Source: Pisaster brevispinus
Lineage: Eukaryota; Echinodermata; Asteroidea; Forcipulatida; Asteriidae
NCBI GenBank assembly: GCA_023634235.1
Contig: JAMKCF010000002.1
Location: 3,063,001 to 3,127,000, forward strand
Direction of reading: 5' to 3'
DNA length: 64,000 bases
Made by a program: the position numbers and the translations under genes. Of this stretch, positions 26,220 through 38,060 are shown piece after piece. The first letter of the stretch is position 1. Each line of letters begins with the position of its first letter. The notes beneath the pieces were generated by a model. That model had not been told where the DNA came from and made no database searches. It saw only the letters and a program-made list of their open reading frames with translations.

Positions 26220-27290
26220 CGAACGATAGTACGCTTATACTCTCTTTGAATCAAGGTAAGGTACGACATCTTTAAAATTGTATACGCTTACTCTCTTTGC
26301 ATCAAGATAAGGTCAGCATCGGTATAAGTTTATCTAATGTATATTTATTCTATTTGCATACAAGGTAAGGTATACCACTGGTATGATTGTAGCTACTGTA
26401 TAAGTTTACTCTCTTTGCATCAAGATAAGGTACATCACCATATAAGTGTACCTACTGTCCTGTCTTTGCATCAAGATAAGGCACAGCACTGATATAAGTG
26501 TAGTTATTGTAAATTAACTCTGTGCGTCACAATAAGGTACATCATTGGTATAAGTGTGACCACTGCCCTCTCTTTGCATCAAAAGAAGGCACAGCACCGG
26601 TATAAGTGTAGCTAATGTACATTATTCTATTTGCATCAAGATAAGGTACATCACTATTATAAGTGTAGCTACTGTATAAGTTTACTCTCTTTGTATAAAG
26701 ATAAGGCACATCACAAAATAAGTGTAGCTACTGTCCTCTATTTGTATCAACATAAGGCACAGCACCGGTATAACCGTGGCTAATGTACATGTATTCTATT
26801 TGCATCAATATAAAGTACAACACTGTTAAGTGTTGCTACTGAAAGTTTACTCTCTTTGCATCAAGATAAGGTACAACACTGTTTAAATGTTTCTATGTTT
26901 CATCAAAATAAGGTACAGCACTGGTATTAGTGTAGCCTGTTAGTTTACTAACTTTGCATCAAGATAAGGTACAGCACTGGTATTAGTGTTGCTACTGGTG
27001 TTTAATCTATTTGCATCAATACCATATGACATTGGTAATATGTGACAACATCCGCTTGTAAGTTTCCCCTCTTTGCATCAAGATAATGCACATACAGCGT
27101 TAGTAATGCTAGAAAAAAATGCTTCTGCTGATACGCTTATTCATTTTAAATGAAGATAAGGTACGGCATTGGTCAAGTTTGCAAACGTGCTATAAGTATC
27201 TTCTTTTCAGCTCTGAAACTGGGAACTAAGTATGTGTGCTCTCTCACTCTGTCTTAGAACAAAGATAAGGTAGAGCATTTGTAGTTTTGT
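26220..27290 (+). repeat. ~60-bp degenerate array with TTTGCATCAAGATAAGG core
   Basis: About 16 units. Nine carry an exact AGATAAGG (GATA-factor-like) and most carry TTTGCAT (half an octamer site). Spacer words GTATAAGTGTAGCTACTGT are looser than the core. It may be only a satellite; the core being better kept than the spacer is the reason to note it. Confidence 0.75.
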
Positions 27291-28850
27291 TAATGCAGCT
27301 TGGGTGCTTATTTTATTTGGGTTACGTAAAGTACCGTAGTAGTACGTGCATTTTTTTCAAGAATTCAACGGATTCTTTTCTTTAATAATAAAAAAACCCA
27401 CAAATAAACTCTGCTGTTTTCCCATGGTTTCCCCCAACGTGGAATGCGACTCTGATAAAACTTATTATTTGAAGCGAGCTTTGTAACTACCCACGTTGAA
27501 ACTTGAAAACAAAAACAAAATAATATTTATGAGTAACTGATATTGTTCCAATGTATTTTGGCAAAGTGCCCCTCACAATCAAACAGTTTAAAATACAAGC
27601 GTGCCTAGAATTGTTTCACGAACTTCAATCCATTAAAGAAAGCGTGTAAAACATCATCACTTGTAATTCACGAGGCCGAGGACGCTTCGAGAGGCTTTCT
27701 CCAATCCATCACAATCATTTTATGGGTTCAGCAGAACGAGTTGGTTGTTGATTTATACACCATAATAACACCCACGGAGTTATGGGTTTTATGAGCAGAT
27801 TAAAGGGCCGAAAGCATAACTATTGTGTCGTTATTGCTTTTTTATGCCAAATGGACTTCATTTCAACAGTAACATTTTCAAAAAAGCATATGGAGGGCGG
27901 GGTACATCAGATTATTATTATTTTTTTTTAAAGCTAATTGACTTCGACAGTCAAGTTTTCAAGAAACATGTTGTGGGGTGTCAAGCCTAAGCACTGTAGT
28001 TAAAACAAATTCTTGCTGTGTAGTTATTCATTTTACTGAAACTTTTCCTTGTTTGTTCGTCAAGTTATTTGATCATTTGTATCAAATCATTTATCTATTG
28101 ATAGATCGATTGATTGGTCGATGGATCGTTTGATCGATCGATTGAACAAATCAGCAAGTGAAACAAGAAATTAGGAGATGCGTTTTGTCTGAATGTGGAC
28201 GACCAAACAGACGAAGTTTAAGCAAAAATGTCCCAACAAGCGATTCAGAGAAAAATACAGAGAACAGTTCAACACTACGATGCTATAATTGTCAATAAAA
28301 GTTGACAACATTTCCAATTTGTACCAAATTTACACGAAGGCGTTTTTTATTGCTTCATTTTCACTCTTGACAAATCACAGGCGCGGACCGCGGGTCACCT
28401 AACGCGCTTTAAAGGAGCAGGCCGGACCGCTCATAAATCAAAATGATAAATATTCCTCTAGCGATACGTTGCTTTCATCCAAAGCGACCGGTGGCGTAAT
28501 TTATGGCAGTAGAGAGCGCTCTTTCAGCGAGCTTGCTTCGTTAAAGAAAATAATGTGCCGCCCCGATGTAAGGAATTAGGGCAATAATATACACACCTTT
28601 TTGGTTTTCCCAGGTGGAATACAATCCAGGTTGGGAAGTTGGAGGTGGAGAAGTAAGAGACTCTCTGACTTGGAATTCAGACGTTCTGGTTGAGGTGGGA
28701 AGAAGGTTTTTAAGAGTCGTGCGGCACACGTTTTGGACAACGGAAAGGTTCGTGGTATTTTTATTTGTTGTTTACATTCAGAAAGGAAGCCATCTTTGAA
28801 ATTGATATGTGCATTGTGTTTGTCCTTGATCACTAGCATAATATAGTAAC
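27291..28850. other. No gene seen
   Basis: A GATCGATT-rich stretch lies at 28100-28145. TTTTGGTTTTCCCAG at about 28600 is acceptor-like, but the following frame is unrecognised. Confidence 0.35.
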
Positions 28851-29026
28851 TGCACTTAAGCACAACAATTTGCCAAGCACAACAGAATTGTGCTTACCTG
28901 AATAAGGTTACCAGCCAAACTACTATGTCACGCGTAAAATTTGTGACTGGTATCCTGCTCATTTCTGCTTAGCAGGAAATAGTTAAGCATGATTTTCTGC
29001 TAAAGCAGCTCTAGGAAATTGGGCCC
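28851..29026 (-). repeat. GGGCCCAATTTCATAG fold-back family, full copy
   Basis: Inverted ends (ACTTAAGCAC... and ...AAATTGGGCCC) with TGCTTAGCAGG near the second end. A second and third copy follow directly. Confidence 0.7.
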
Positions 29027-29027
29027 A

Positions 29028-29201
29028 GGGCCCAATTTCATAAAACTGTTAAGCAGAAAATTCTACTTAGGAACTTTCTTTACTTGGCAAGAAATGAGCG
29101 GGGTACCAGTGGCAACAATTTAAACTTTATGGAATGTTGGCTGGTAAACTGTTTCTGCTGAGCAAGATTTTTCTGCTTACAGGCTTTATGAAATTGGGCC
29201 C
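29028..29201 (+). repeat. GGGCCCAATTTCATAA fold-back family, full copy
   Basis: Starts GGGCCCAATTTCATAA and ends TTTATGAAATTGGGCCC, forming a stem. It abuts the previous copy with the terminal GGGCCC shared or duplicated. Confidence 0.8.
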
Positions 29202-29202
29202 A

Positions 29203-29345
29203 GGACCCCATTTCGTTGAGCTGCTTCAGCAGAAAGCTACTGCAGGAAACCGGTCAAACACGGTACGTGTGGTAAGGTATTTTGACTGGTAACCTTATTC
29301 TTGTAAGCAAGACTTTTGTGCTCGGAAATGTTTTGTTTGTGCTTA
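29203..29345 (+). repeat. GGGCCCAATTTCATAG family, partial third copy
   Basis: GGACCCCATTTCGTTGAGCT, GACTGGTAACCTTATTCTTG and AGCAAGACTTTTGTGCT match the left two-thirds. Confidence 0.6.
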
Positions 29346-31290
29346 TCTGAAATTCGACGGATTTGGGGGATGGGGCCACATAATCTCATGCCCCACAGGC
29401 CTACATGGCAGACTTACAAACAATATTTCAATACAAAATACACGAAAATGTATTCACCATCACATTTTACCTGTTTTTAATTTTATTTTGTATTTGATTA
29501 TTGGTTTTGTTTTTTCCCCTTGTAAATACAAGAAAACAACATTTTTGAAATTGCACAAAATGTACAGTTCTTTGACACCAACTGTGCGTTTCTAAAGAGC
29601 TCATGACATACTCGTTCCGAGCCAACGTATATCGCCACGAATCATTTCTTGCCAACCAACCCTCCCCAATAATCAGGAATACCACAGACCTGATTGAACG
29701 GAACTATGTCGTCATGGTTGACGTGGGGAAGACAGAACACTACTGAGGCAACAATAATTAGAACGTCCTCATGTTCTCACAAATTGCGTCTTAGAGTTTG
29801 ACAATAAAGTAAGAAAATGAATTGCGAACAGTACGCATTTATTCCAATCTTGCAGTTGGATGGTGTAACACAATTTTGGGGAAGAGCTTGTCAACTAGAA
29901 TCTTCAAGTTTCTCGAGGGAAAATGTGTTTTTCATTAGTCTTTGAGAGAGTACATTCACTCAAATCTTCCAGTTTCCCGCCCTTTTCAGAAGAAGCCAAT
30001 CATACCAATCCTTTTAGTCTTTGTTTACAAAAAAAGAGTGACTTTGTACATTCCAGTTCCTTTCTGGCAGGCAAGATGCTACAGTGGTCACATGGGAGAT
30101 TTTACATTTTGTGTCGTAATTTCCACATAAATTCAAGAGTTATAAAAGTACCAGCTGAACAAGTTTTGAGAAGCGCCCCCTATCTTCGTATCAAAAGTTG
30201 ACAAAAAGTTGACAGTACGATCTCCATTCAATAATTATAAGATTGAATGTTTTCACAAATCGTGCCTGCAGGAAATCCAGGCTCTGTGATGGCTCTTTTG
30301 AGAACATGTGACGTCACAGGCACGTGGTCCACCGTACATGTTTTTGAAAAAAGCAAATTCACTCGAACCCTGAAAATGTTTTGAGAGTTGGTTTCACTCT
30401 GTCGATCCCTAAAATATTCCACATCATTGAGACGAATGACCACAATGATAAGACAATTATTCAGTTTCAAGAAAAAAGAAGAAGAAATTTGTCTACAGCG
30501 GGATTGTCTACACCTAATGACACAAGTACACAAACCTTGGGCTTCCCCAATTTGATATTGGGTTCAACAAGACCAATGATGGCTTTCTTTAAAAAAAAAA
30601 AAACAGTTTTGTGCGTGGACGTGTGTGTAGAAGTCAAAAGAGTCGCTCAAGAACATCCCAATTGCAAAGGCTCGGCAATCGTTTGTTCTCAGGTCCCATG
30701 CACAGTTGGGTTGTAATGCCCCCTCAAAAATCCACTCAATAAGACTTGAAGACAACAATAAACACAACGCACTTGTGAGGAGCGATTATTTTATGACGTA
30801 CGTGATGTTTTTTCAAGGTGCAGCTAACTACCCCAAAAGGTGGGGACGCTGTCATGAGATTTAATCAACTGTCATGCTTTTTTTTTTTTTTTTTTTTTTA
30901 CCGAACATTTGCCCTGACCGCAGACAGCATGTCATAAATACTACGATAATGACTGATTTAAGGCTTCACAGGAATCGGTAAAAAGAGGTTCTGAACAAGT
31001 ACCACCACATCAAACACTTGTGAAGTATAACTATTGTGTTTAACACCTAATATGACAATTTCTGAAGAATTATTACACGTTTTCCCACACCCCAACGGTA
31101 ATGGTTTTCGATTGTTAGGAAAACAGGCCTTAAAGGGGCTATTGCGTGGCATACTCCCAAACCAAGCTAGAACTAGCTGAAATAAAATAAAATAAGCGCT
31201 GCTCATCGCTAGAGGTCAACATCAATTGTGCACATAATTCTTGCTTCAAGAGTAATTATGGGATACTTTTTCGGCCGACGATGGCAGTCA
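29346..31290. other. No gene seen
   Basis: Includes a poly(T) run at about 30877-30899. Frames at 29923-30201 and 30228-30767 show no family motif. Confidence 0.35.
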
Positions 31291-31299
31291 GTAAACTCT

Positions 31300-31500
31300 A
31301 ACTTCACTTCCAGACCAGAATTGACCCATTTCTGGCTCAACTTGACCCAGATCTATGTCAAAATGACCCATAAATGCGTCAAATTGACGCAGAATCTGAG
31401 TTAAAAAGGCCCTTTTTAACCACTTTTCGGGTCACTCTGATCCGAAATTGGGCCAGGCCCAGACTTCGGGTCAATTCTGACTCAGGAGTTTTAAGAGTAC
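31300..31500. repeat. GGGTCA-palindrome dispersed element
   Basis: CCAGAATTGACCCATTT at one end and CGGGTCAATTCTGACTCAGG at the other, with TGACCC/GGGTCA words between. Confidence 0.6.
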
Positions 31501-31579
31501 AGACTGAGTGTATACCAGGCATTATTTTTCAGCTACTACCGTAAGCTCATCAGCCACGTAAAACAATGGAAAGTTACCT

Positions 31580-31772
31580 GGGCCCAATTTCATAGAGCTG
31601 CTTAAGCAGAAAATATTGCTTAACAATTTTCTGCTAAGCAGAAGTGAGCAGGATACCAGTCATAAATTGAACTTGTGGTATGCTGGTTCGGCTGGTAACC
31701 TTATTCTGGTAAACTTATCTTTGTTGTGCTTGGCTACTTTTTGTGCTTAAGCAGCTCTATGAAATTGGGCCC
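31580..31772 (+). repeat. GGGCCCAATTTCATAG fold-back family, best copy
   Basis: Starts GGGCCCAATTTCATAGAGCT and ends with its complement, with TAAGCAGAAA/TTTTGTGCTTAAGCAG inside. About 190 bp. Confidence 0.85.
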
Positions 31773-31779
31773 AGGTATG

Positions 31780-34779
31780 TCTGCTGCCACCTAATATATA
31801 GTGTCAAAGTCTGCCGTTCTTCCGAAATGGCGCGATTACAAATTGTTCACAGACTTGTCTATACTTGGCTTGATTTATTGACATTAATATGAATATTGAA
31901 AACAAAAATCTAACAAACGAACAAGGTGGCTGCATTTATCTAATGGGAGTAAAATTCACGCACTGCATCACGTCCTTTCTTTTCTAGTTTTATTATGAGG
32001 TGAGAAAAAAAGCAGAACTTAGGTTTGCAAGTGGTAATACTATCCAATAATTCGTCATAAACAGTATTTCGTTTGTATTACATGTACAAATCCCATCATG
32101 ATTTACGATCAACGACATTTACGATCCGTGCAATTATTCATTGAAATTCTTTTTTGGCATACGCATAATATCTCGGCTAGTTGATGAGTCGAGTTTAAAG
32201 AGAGGTTAAAAAACCCATTCACAAGATTTATCTTCCAGTGTGATGGGTTACTGTTCATGGCTTGGGGGCAGCTACTGCTGCTGGGCAACGTTCGTCTGTC
32301 ATACAACATCGGTAACGGATGGAATTCAATATTCAACAGGATTCAATACGGAACAAACAACGTCAAGAAAAATGAGCATCAAATTTTAAAACCCGGCTGT
32401 CTAGACTATCGCATTCGAAACACGACAACCACGGACAAATCATTCATCATTTTTCCCTTTCTTTTAACCAAAGCATGAACACCAAGTTTTATGATATTTT
32501 CACACGGGTTGGTTGGGGAATGGTAATTTCACAGAAAACAAGATAATTTGTATAAATTTAGGCCTACCCATCCAACAACTTCCCTTTAACTATATCCTCC
32601 AGTGAAAAAGCTGAACCAATGAGCTAGTCTATTGGCTGGCTTCTGAAAAATAGTAAAGAGATTGTGTAACATCTCTCTGTTTAGTTTCAAACAACTAATT
32701 AAACTGCTTGATTTTGGAGAGTTGTGGTTAGATCTGATCAAAGCAACTGCGAACTGTCGCGGCGAGTAAGATTTTGACTTTGTGGTTTGGGGTTTTCAGT
32801 CGTTCAAACATATTTTGTATCTGGGTTCAAAAAAATGTCTTTCTTTTTTTTATGAAGGGGTTGCTTATATTCGAGCTGTGAGTACAAGCATTTGAAACAA
32901 AACAATATTGAGCGAAGGTCAGATAATCTTGTGAAAATATAAACATTCATGGTATAAATTGGTGACCCGACGACACTTTCTTGCTTCTTTTTCTTTGTTG
33001 AGTAAAAACAGCGGCCTCTTACAAAATAAACGGAGGGAAAGCTAGCAGCAGTCAACAAAATAGTATTTTAAAGACCCCTGAACCACCGTTAGCTTAATTT
33101 GATTGCACCAATCAAAATAAGCATGTGTGCACGTTCACCTCTGAACAACATAAACATGTCCCTTTAAAATTAAAGTTCAAGAAGCAACACTACTAATACT
33201 CGTTTACCCTTAACGTGTGTGCATGTACCTTGCTCCTTCACAAAGTGAAACAAATGAAAAACAGGCCCGGGGCAATGGTCCCGCCTAGACGCTTACAAGT
33301 TAAGTTGACCACCAGGGGTCAAGTACTTTGGGAAACGTGTTAGACGTGATTCAGGGCGCTTATTTTAGTTGTCAATACGAGTTGCGGTACAAACAGATAA
33401 GTGCAGTTTTTATTATACTTTTTCCCAAGTGATTTGTTTGTTCTCTTGTTTGTCTTGTTAACCGATTAGCACTTTTTATAGAGTGACTTCTATCCACAAG
33501 CTTGTCATTAATTGCGTAGCTGTCGTTCCGTGAATTTGACATCTATCTGCAGCCCTGTATCTTTCTAAAAAAATAATAATAATAGTAATAAATTAAATAA
33601 AATAAACAAATAGATGAATTAATACACATCCACTTAAGTTTGACTAATCAACACAAGTATGAATGAACAAAACAAACTTATTTCCTTGAGCAATTTTACT
33701 TACTATAATTTTGTTTCGTTTTCAAGTCATTGTTGTTTTTCCATTTTGCTTTCTTAATTTAAAAAAAATACTTTTATTGTAAATTTACTTGCAATTCGGC
33801 TGATGCTGTGATTTGTAATTTTTTTCTTTCAAAATAAACCAATGATGAAATGAAATGAAAAGAAACGAAACGAAATCGGTTTTTTTTTTCTTCACATTCA
33901 CACAGGCAGGTGGCGCTATGTGAGATCGGTCTTCCTTGAAATTAACAGACCTCTTTTGACGATCAACTCTCAGCCAATGACCTTGCTCCTTAGGAGCGCC
34001 TTTTGGGTTTGTTTGGTTTTTTTTGCTTGTGACGTCATTATGCAAGGGGTCTCTCCTTTGATTTAAACCAATTTGTTAAATGTAACGCCTCGAGGCAAGA
34101 CTACGGTATACCGATTCACGCTGCCGCACATAATTTGCTTTTGCGGGTCTAATGCGGGGTAAACCAGAGGAAGTGGTGAGGTTAAGCGGTCCGTTGTGGT
34201 AGGAGATTCTGTGCCCCCCCCCCTTCCCCAACACGGCGAACTGTGAACAAACTGCTTCTGATAGCGCCCTCGTTTTTTAATCAACCTTCTCAAGCCTATG
34301 TTAATTTCCCATAATGGGGGTACAAAATCTCTGGGGGACAGACTTCCCTATGACACCGTCACACCCAAACCAACCCGTGACAAATTAGACGGTTGTTATA
34401 ACGCCTTGTCTCACGGTATGGTTTCAGCTACATGTACACAGAACAAGACATGCGCTGAACGTCGCACTTCTGCCGTGCCGAATTCAAATGATTTTCGCAC
34501 GGCAAAGGTGCAGCAATTACCAACGAATCGGTGACAAACGTCGAATTAAGTTGAATAGTTTGCCGCATTTTAAGTGATTCAAAACGGCAGACGCGGGAGA
34601 AAATTGCTATAGAGAGTCATGTTTTGCCCACTCAACTATTTATGGCAAAATCATAACGATAACGTTCCCCACCTGAAATGTTGTCAACGGTGATTGTTTG
34701 GGGGCTACTTTTGAATGTATTTGAGACGGCAACTATTTCCAATGAAGAACAATCCATACTTTGTCTTAAAAAACAATCT
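31780..34779. other. Upstream flank of NBL1, no gene seen
   Basis: AT-rich with short microsatellites (AATAAT near 33570). The frame at 34298-34534 has no motif. Proximal NBL1 promoter elements cannot be placed. Confidence 0.35.
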
Positions 34780-34812
34780 TCTCCTCACCAGGTACACATT
34801 TTGAAATACACC
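34780..34812 (+). promoter_or_regulatory. NBL1 5' leader with a possible 3' splice site
   Basis: A pyrimidine run (CTTCTCCTCACCAG) ends about 20 nt before the start codon and could be the acceptor of a non-coding first exon. No TATA box is obvious just upstream. Confidence 0.3.
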
Positions 34813-35040
34813 ATGGCATCAAACAGCGCCCTCAAACACGTGCTGACCATAGCAGTTTGGATAACGGTCTTGGCACTTTCGACAGCGTGGGCACGACCCG
34901 GTGGTAGGGGCGGCCACACCGGTGCGCAGCCCGTGGACAGGTTGCCGCTCTTCCCGGACAAGTCAGCGTGGTGTGAGGCTCAGGGCATACAGCAAGTCAT
35001 CAGCCATGAAGGGTGCACGTCCAAGAAAATTTCTAACAAG
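34813..35040 (+). CDS. NBL1: NBL1 coding exon 1 (signal peptide and first two knot cysteines)
   Basis: Encodes residues 1-76: the hydrophobic signal sequence, a Gly/Arg-rich linker, and WCEA and EGCTS. It ends ISNK in phase 0. The donor is AAG/GTTTAC, which departs from GTRAGT, so the exon end rests mainly on the protein match to exon 2. Confidence 0.85.
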
Positions 35041-37271
35041 GTTTACAATTGACTTTATTAAATTTGTTTATACACATTGTATATATTTGTTGTTGATAAA
35101 TGATATAGTGCCAGCTTTTCTCTTCTTTTTGTCGATATGAACACAAAGTAAACAAAACAATTCTACGTGGTTAGTCCCAAAAATCGTTACGATTTAATAT
35201 TATGTGAATAAATTTAACTCAATAGTATTGGGTTCAACAAAGAAAAATTGACTACAGAGCGGGACTTGAACCTGTGACCTCTGGATTAACCTGAAGAAAA
35301 TCATCACGGAGCCAAATTAAATCCATATTAAAAACGGCTTGTCAGTACGATCGTGAAAACAAATTTAGAAAATAAAAATCCAAGTTTCGTTTAATTGTTA
35401 AAGCATTACATCACATTTTGATTTTATTTATCTGTTTATTTATTTCCAGGCAGCACACATACTATAAATACAAAGAACTTAACACATATATAGGACTACC
35501 AGAGAACAAGCCCGAGGACAATCTCTCCTAAAGGCGATCCAGACAATAAAAACCTACAAAGGCACATAAAAAAAGACAACAGGAACAAAGACTTCATAAA
35601 CATTGGGGAAATGAAAACAAAACAAATGTCAATTAAATTAAATTATTTTTTTGCAGGTGTGTCTGGGCCAGTGTTATAGCTACAGTGTTCCTCGCACGAT
35701 GCCAGTCGAGCCAAACTCACAGCTTCACTACTGCAGTTGCTGCAAACCATCAAGGGCCACGTGGCAGAAGGTAACTGGTTAAAAAACATCTATCCCGATA
35801 GACCTTTATGCACATGACGTCATTTGAGTAGGGCGCCCTCTCTTAGAGGTCCAAAGGAGGCTGTCCATTGGCCATTCCTGTGCGCCGCGCGTACAAATCT
35901 GTGCGTTTCAGTAGCCCGAACAATGATCTCCATTAATATTAATGGAGATCAATGAGCCCGAACATCTGACGTCACACTTCAAGGCTCGTGAATAACGCCA
36001 GATACCAGCCAGACCGGATGTTACCAAACGTACCTAGCATTCATTTCACACGAACACTCGCAGAACAAACCAACGCTATGTGGTGTATCCAATGAAATCA
36101 TTGGGCCATAAGACCAGTACCTGTCTTTATCCTTGCGGATAAAGACAGGGGACCAGTCTAGCGTTTCCATTGTTTCGTCATCAGTTTACCTCTAGGATGG
36201 CGGCTGGATGATGTCAATGCATAAGGTATATTAGTTTACACAGCAGCGTTTCTGAGGGATGGCTAGAAGAAATATTTTCGAAATTTTCAACTCACCGATC
36301 CATCGTCTGTACACAAGTCATGATGTTCCCAAAAGAATATTTACTTAGCCTCAGAAGTGTACATGAAAAAACGAATTTGACTGAACATACCGAACTAAGG
36401 AAACGGAAACATACATGTTCCCTACAGTGACCTCTCGTCTTGACGGCAAATGCAGGAATTAACCCAAATCCCAGAAAAAGGGAGTTCGCTCCATTCTAAT
36501 TGATTGCAGGTATTTCCGCCCAGTCATATTCAAATGTTTGCGCCTATTGGGTCTCAGTGCTCATCAGGAATTCAATATACAAGTAAAAGATTCTTCTCAC
36601 AATAGACTTACTATCCATGTCTACATTCATCGCACCTCAGCATTAAATTTACGGGTGTGGCGTTAACGAATGAACTTAAGATACTTCAAATACTTCAAAT
36701 CAACTCAACCTTGTTCAAGCATAAGCCTGATATCCATTCACATATTGAAACACTCATGGGTGGTATCAGGTTGGCCTATATAGCTACTTTTAAAAAAAAG
36801 TTGCAACATTTGGGAAAAACTGCTAACGTGACGAGAGGTTTCCACTCAATGAAATCTCTCAAGAAATACGGATATAAGTGATAATAATGAAATTTAACTG
36901 TTATTTTTAAAACAAGGCTTGACAATTGTATGTAATAAGCTAAAACTGGTAGGTAACCAGTCAGCAGTATTGACAATACACAGTGATTTGGCTGGTACAT
37001 TTGTTTCCTCTTTGCTTAGCATTTTGTGTGTGCGTTTAACATCTTTGTGTAACTCAGCCCGGTCCTTATGTTCACCCATTGTGTCTGGTACGGGTTGTGA
37101 CGGGTTTGTTCATTTAAATCCATCTATTTTATTCCACAGATGCCGCTGGACTGCGTCATAGACAGCGTTTCCCAAAAGGTGGACAAACTGGTTGAATTGG
37201 TGCAAGAGTGCGAGTGCCAGAGTTGTACTGGTACAACGTCCAGCGGTTTTGACGGCTTCATTAATCTGTAA
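34813..37271 (+). CDS. NBL1: NBL1/DAN-family secreted BMP antagonist, three coding exons, complete
   Basis: The three exons (listed separately) join in phase 0 to a 157-residue secreted protein. Residues 1-27 look like a signal peptide, with likely cleavage after Ala27 (STAWA/RP). A DAN-type cystine-knot domain follows, with 11 cysteines at 54, 68, 78, 82, 102, 104, 105, 119, 138, 140 and 143. Diagnostic strings are [15 protein letters not shown] and [17 protein letters not shown], which match vertebrate NBL1 (neuroblastoma suppressor of tumorigenicity 1) more closely than gremlin, cerberus or bursicon. Family members bind BMP/GDF ligands outside the cell and block receptor access. The ATG sits in a strong context (ACACCATGG). 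No in-frame ATG-initiated extension is supported; the upstream open frame begins at TTG. The short tail after the last cysteine has no recognised motif. A poly(A) signal lies about 165 nt past the stop. Confidence 0.9.
35041..35656. other. NBL1 intron 1 with a SINE B fragment
   Basis: A - strand family B fragment (GAGCGGGACTTGAACCTGTG) lies at about 35229-35295. A TTTATTTATTTCCAGGCAGC stretch at about 35440 resembles a reversed LINE 3' end. Confidence 0.4.
35657..35770 (+). CDS. NBL1: NBL1 coding exon 2 ([11 protein letters not shown] core)
   Basis: Acceptor TTTTTTTGCAG/GTG and donor CAGAAG/GTAACT. The exon encodes 38 residues in phase 0, including the most conserved DAN segment and the Cys-Ser-Cys-Cys cluster. 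Confidence 0.9.
35771..37139. other. NBL1 intron 2 with two palindromes
   Basis: A perfect 26-bp palindrome centred at 35939/35940 and a 13-bp-stem hairpin at about 36127-36156 (CCTGTCTTTATCC and its complement). The frame at 36657-36881 is unrecognised. Confidence 0.55.
37140..37271 (+). CDS. NBL1: NBL1 coding exon 3 (C-terminal knot and stop)
   Basis: Acceptor TTTTATTCCACAG/ATG. Encodes residues 115-157, with the VDKLVE segment, the last four knot cysteines and a TAA stop. The ATG at its start is an internal Met, not an initiator. Confidence 0.88.
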   Translation: MPLDCVIDSVSQKVDKLVELVQECECQSCTGTTSSGFDGFINL

Positions 37272-37434
37272 ACTTATCTGAACACATGAGGGCGCTCTAT
37301 TAACTCACACCAAACCGTGTGTTTCGTCTTCGTTAATTAAAGAACTCCACATATGACGAGAACACTGTGCTAAATAACATCTTTGTCTCTGATGTGTACA
37401 ATCAGTATGTTAGAAATGGACACCAAAGAATATC

Positions 37435-37440
37435 AATAAA
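37435..37440 (+). terminator. Poly(A) signal of NBL1
   Basis: A canonical AATAAA lies about 165 nt after the NBL1 stop, followed by a GT-rich stretch within 60 nt. Confidence 0.65.
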
Positions 37441-37794
37441 AATGTGACATTAAGCGTAGAGTCAACTGTGCTGTCTAACCATGGCAATTTGCCATACAGC
37501 CAAAAGTGGCTGTGTGTGCCATTGAAAATCTGCAACAGAGATAATGTACTGGAATAATGCTGTCAGCGTTTACTGGTTTTGTGGTAGTTTTACATTAACG
37601 AAAGGGTTTAAAACAATGGACACTCGGGGGCTGTTGAGGACAGGCTTATTAGAAAATGAAAAAAAAAATTATTGGGCTGTCAGAATTAAGTTGGAATAGT
37701 TACAGGCACCCAATATGGCACACCCTAATGGGTGTGCCCTCTTAAAATTGTTTTCTATACGAGGAACAATTTTAACACGTATCTAATGTAAATA

Positions 37795-38060
37795 TTAAGT
37801 AACAAACCACAAGGAAACCTGACTGGGTCAATGCTAAAAAATGTCGGGTTGAACAAGGAAGATTGACTGGAGTGGGATTTGAACCTGCGACATCCAGATT
37901 TTGCCGACTGAGCTATCTCGCCCTAATGTTGGCGGTCTCCCTATTTTGTCATTATCTTTGTTTGATGGGGTCATTCAGAAGCCATTTAACCTGTAACTGT
38001 GAACTTGGGATCACACCCAAAATTACGATACGACTTAGGAAGCGGCGGCAGAGGGATGAA
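37795..38060 (-). mobile_element. tRNA-derived SINE (family B)
   Basis: AACAAACCACAAGGAAACCT start, GGGATTTGAACCTGCGAC (B box complement), GAGCTATCTCGCCC (A box complement) and the GGCGGTCTCCCTATTTTGTC body. Confidence 0.7.

Noticed and set aside
34678..34812. N-terminal extension of NBL1 (frame open from 34678)
   Set aside because: The upstream frame starts only at TTG and would bury the signal peptide; the ATG at 34813 has a strong context.
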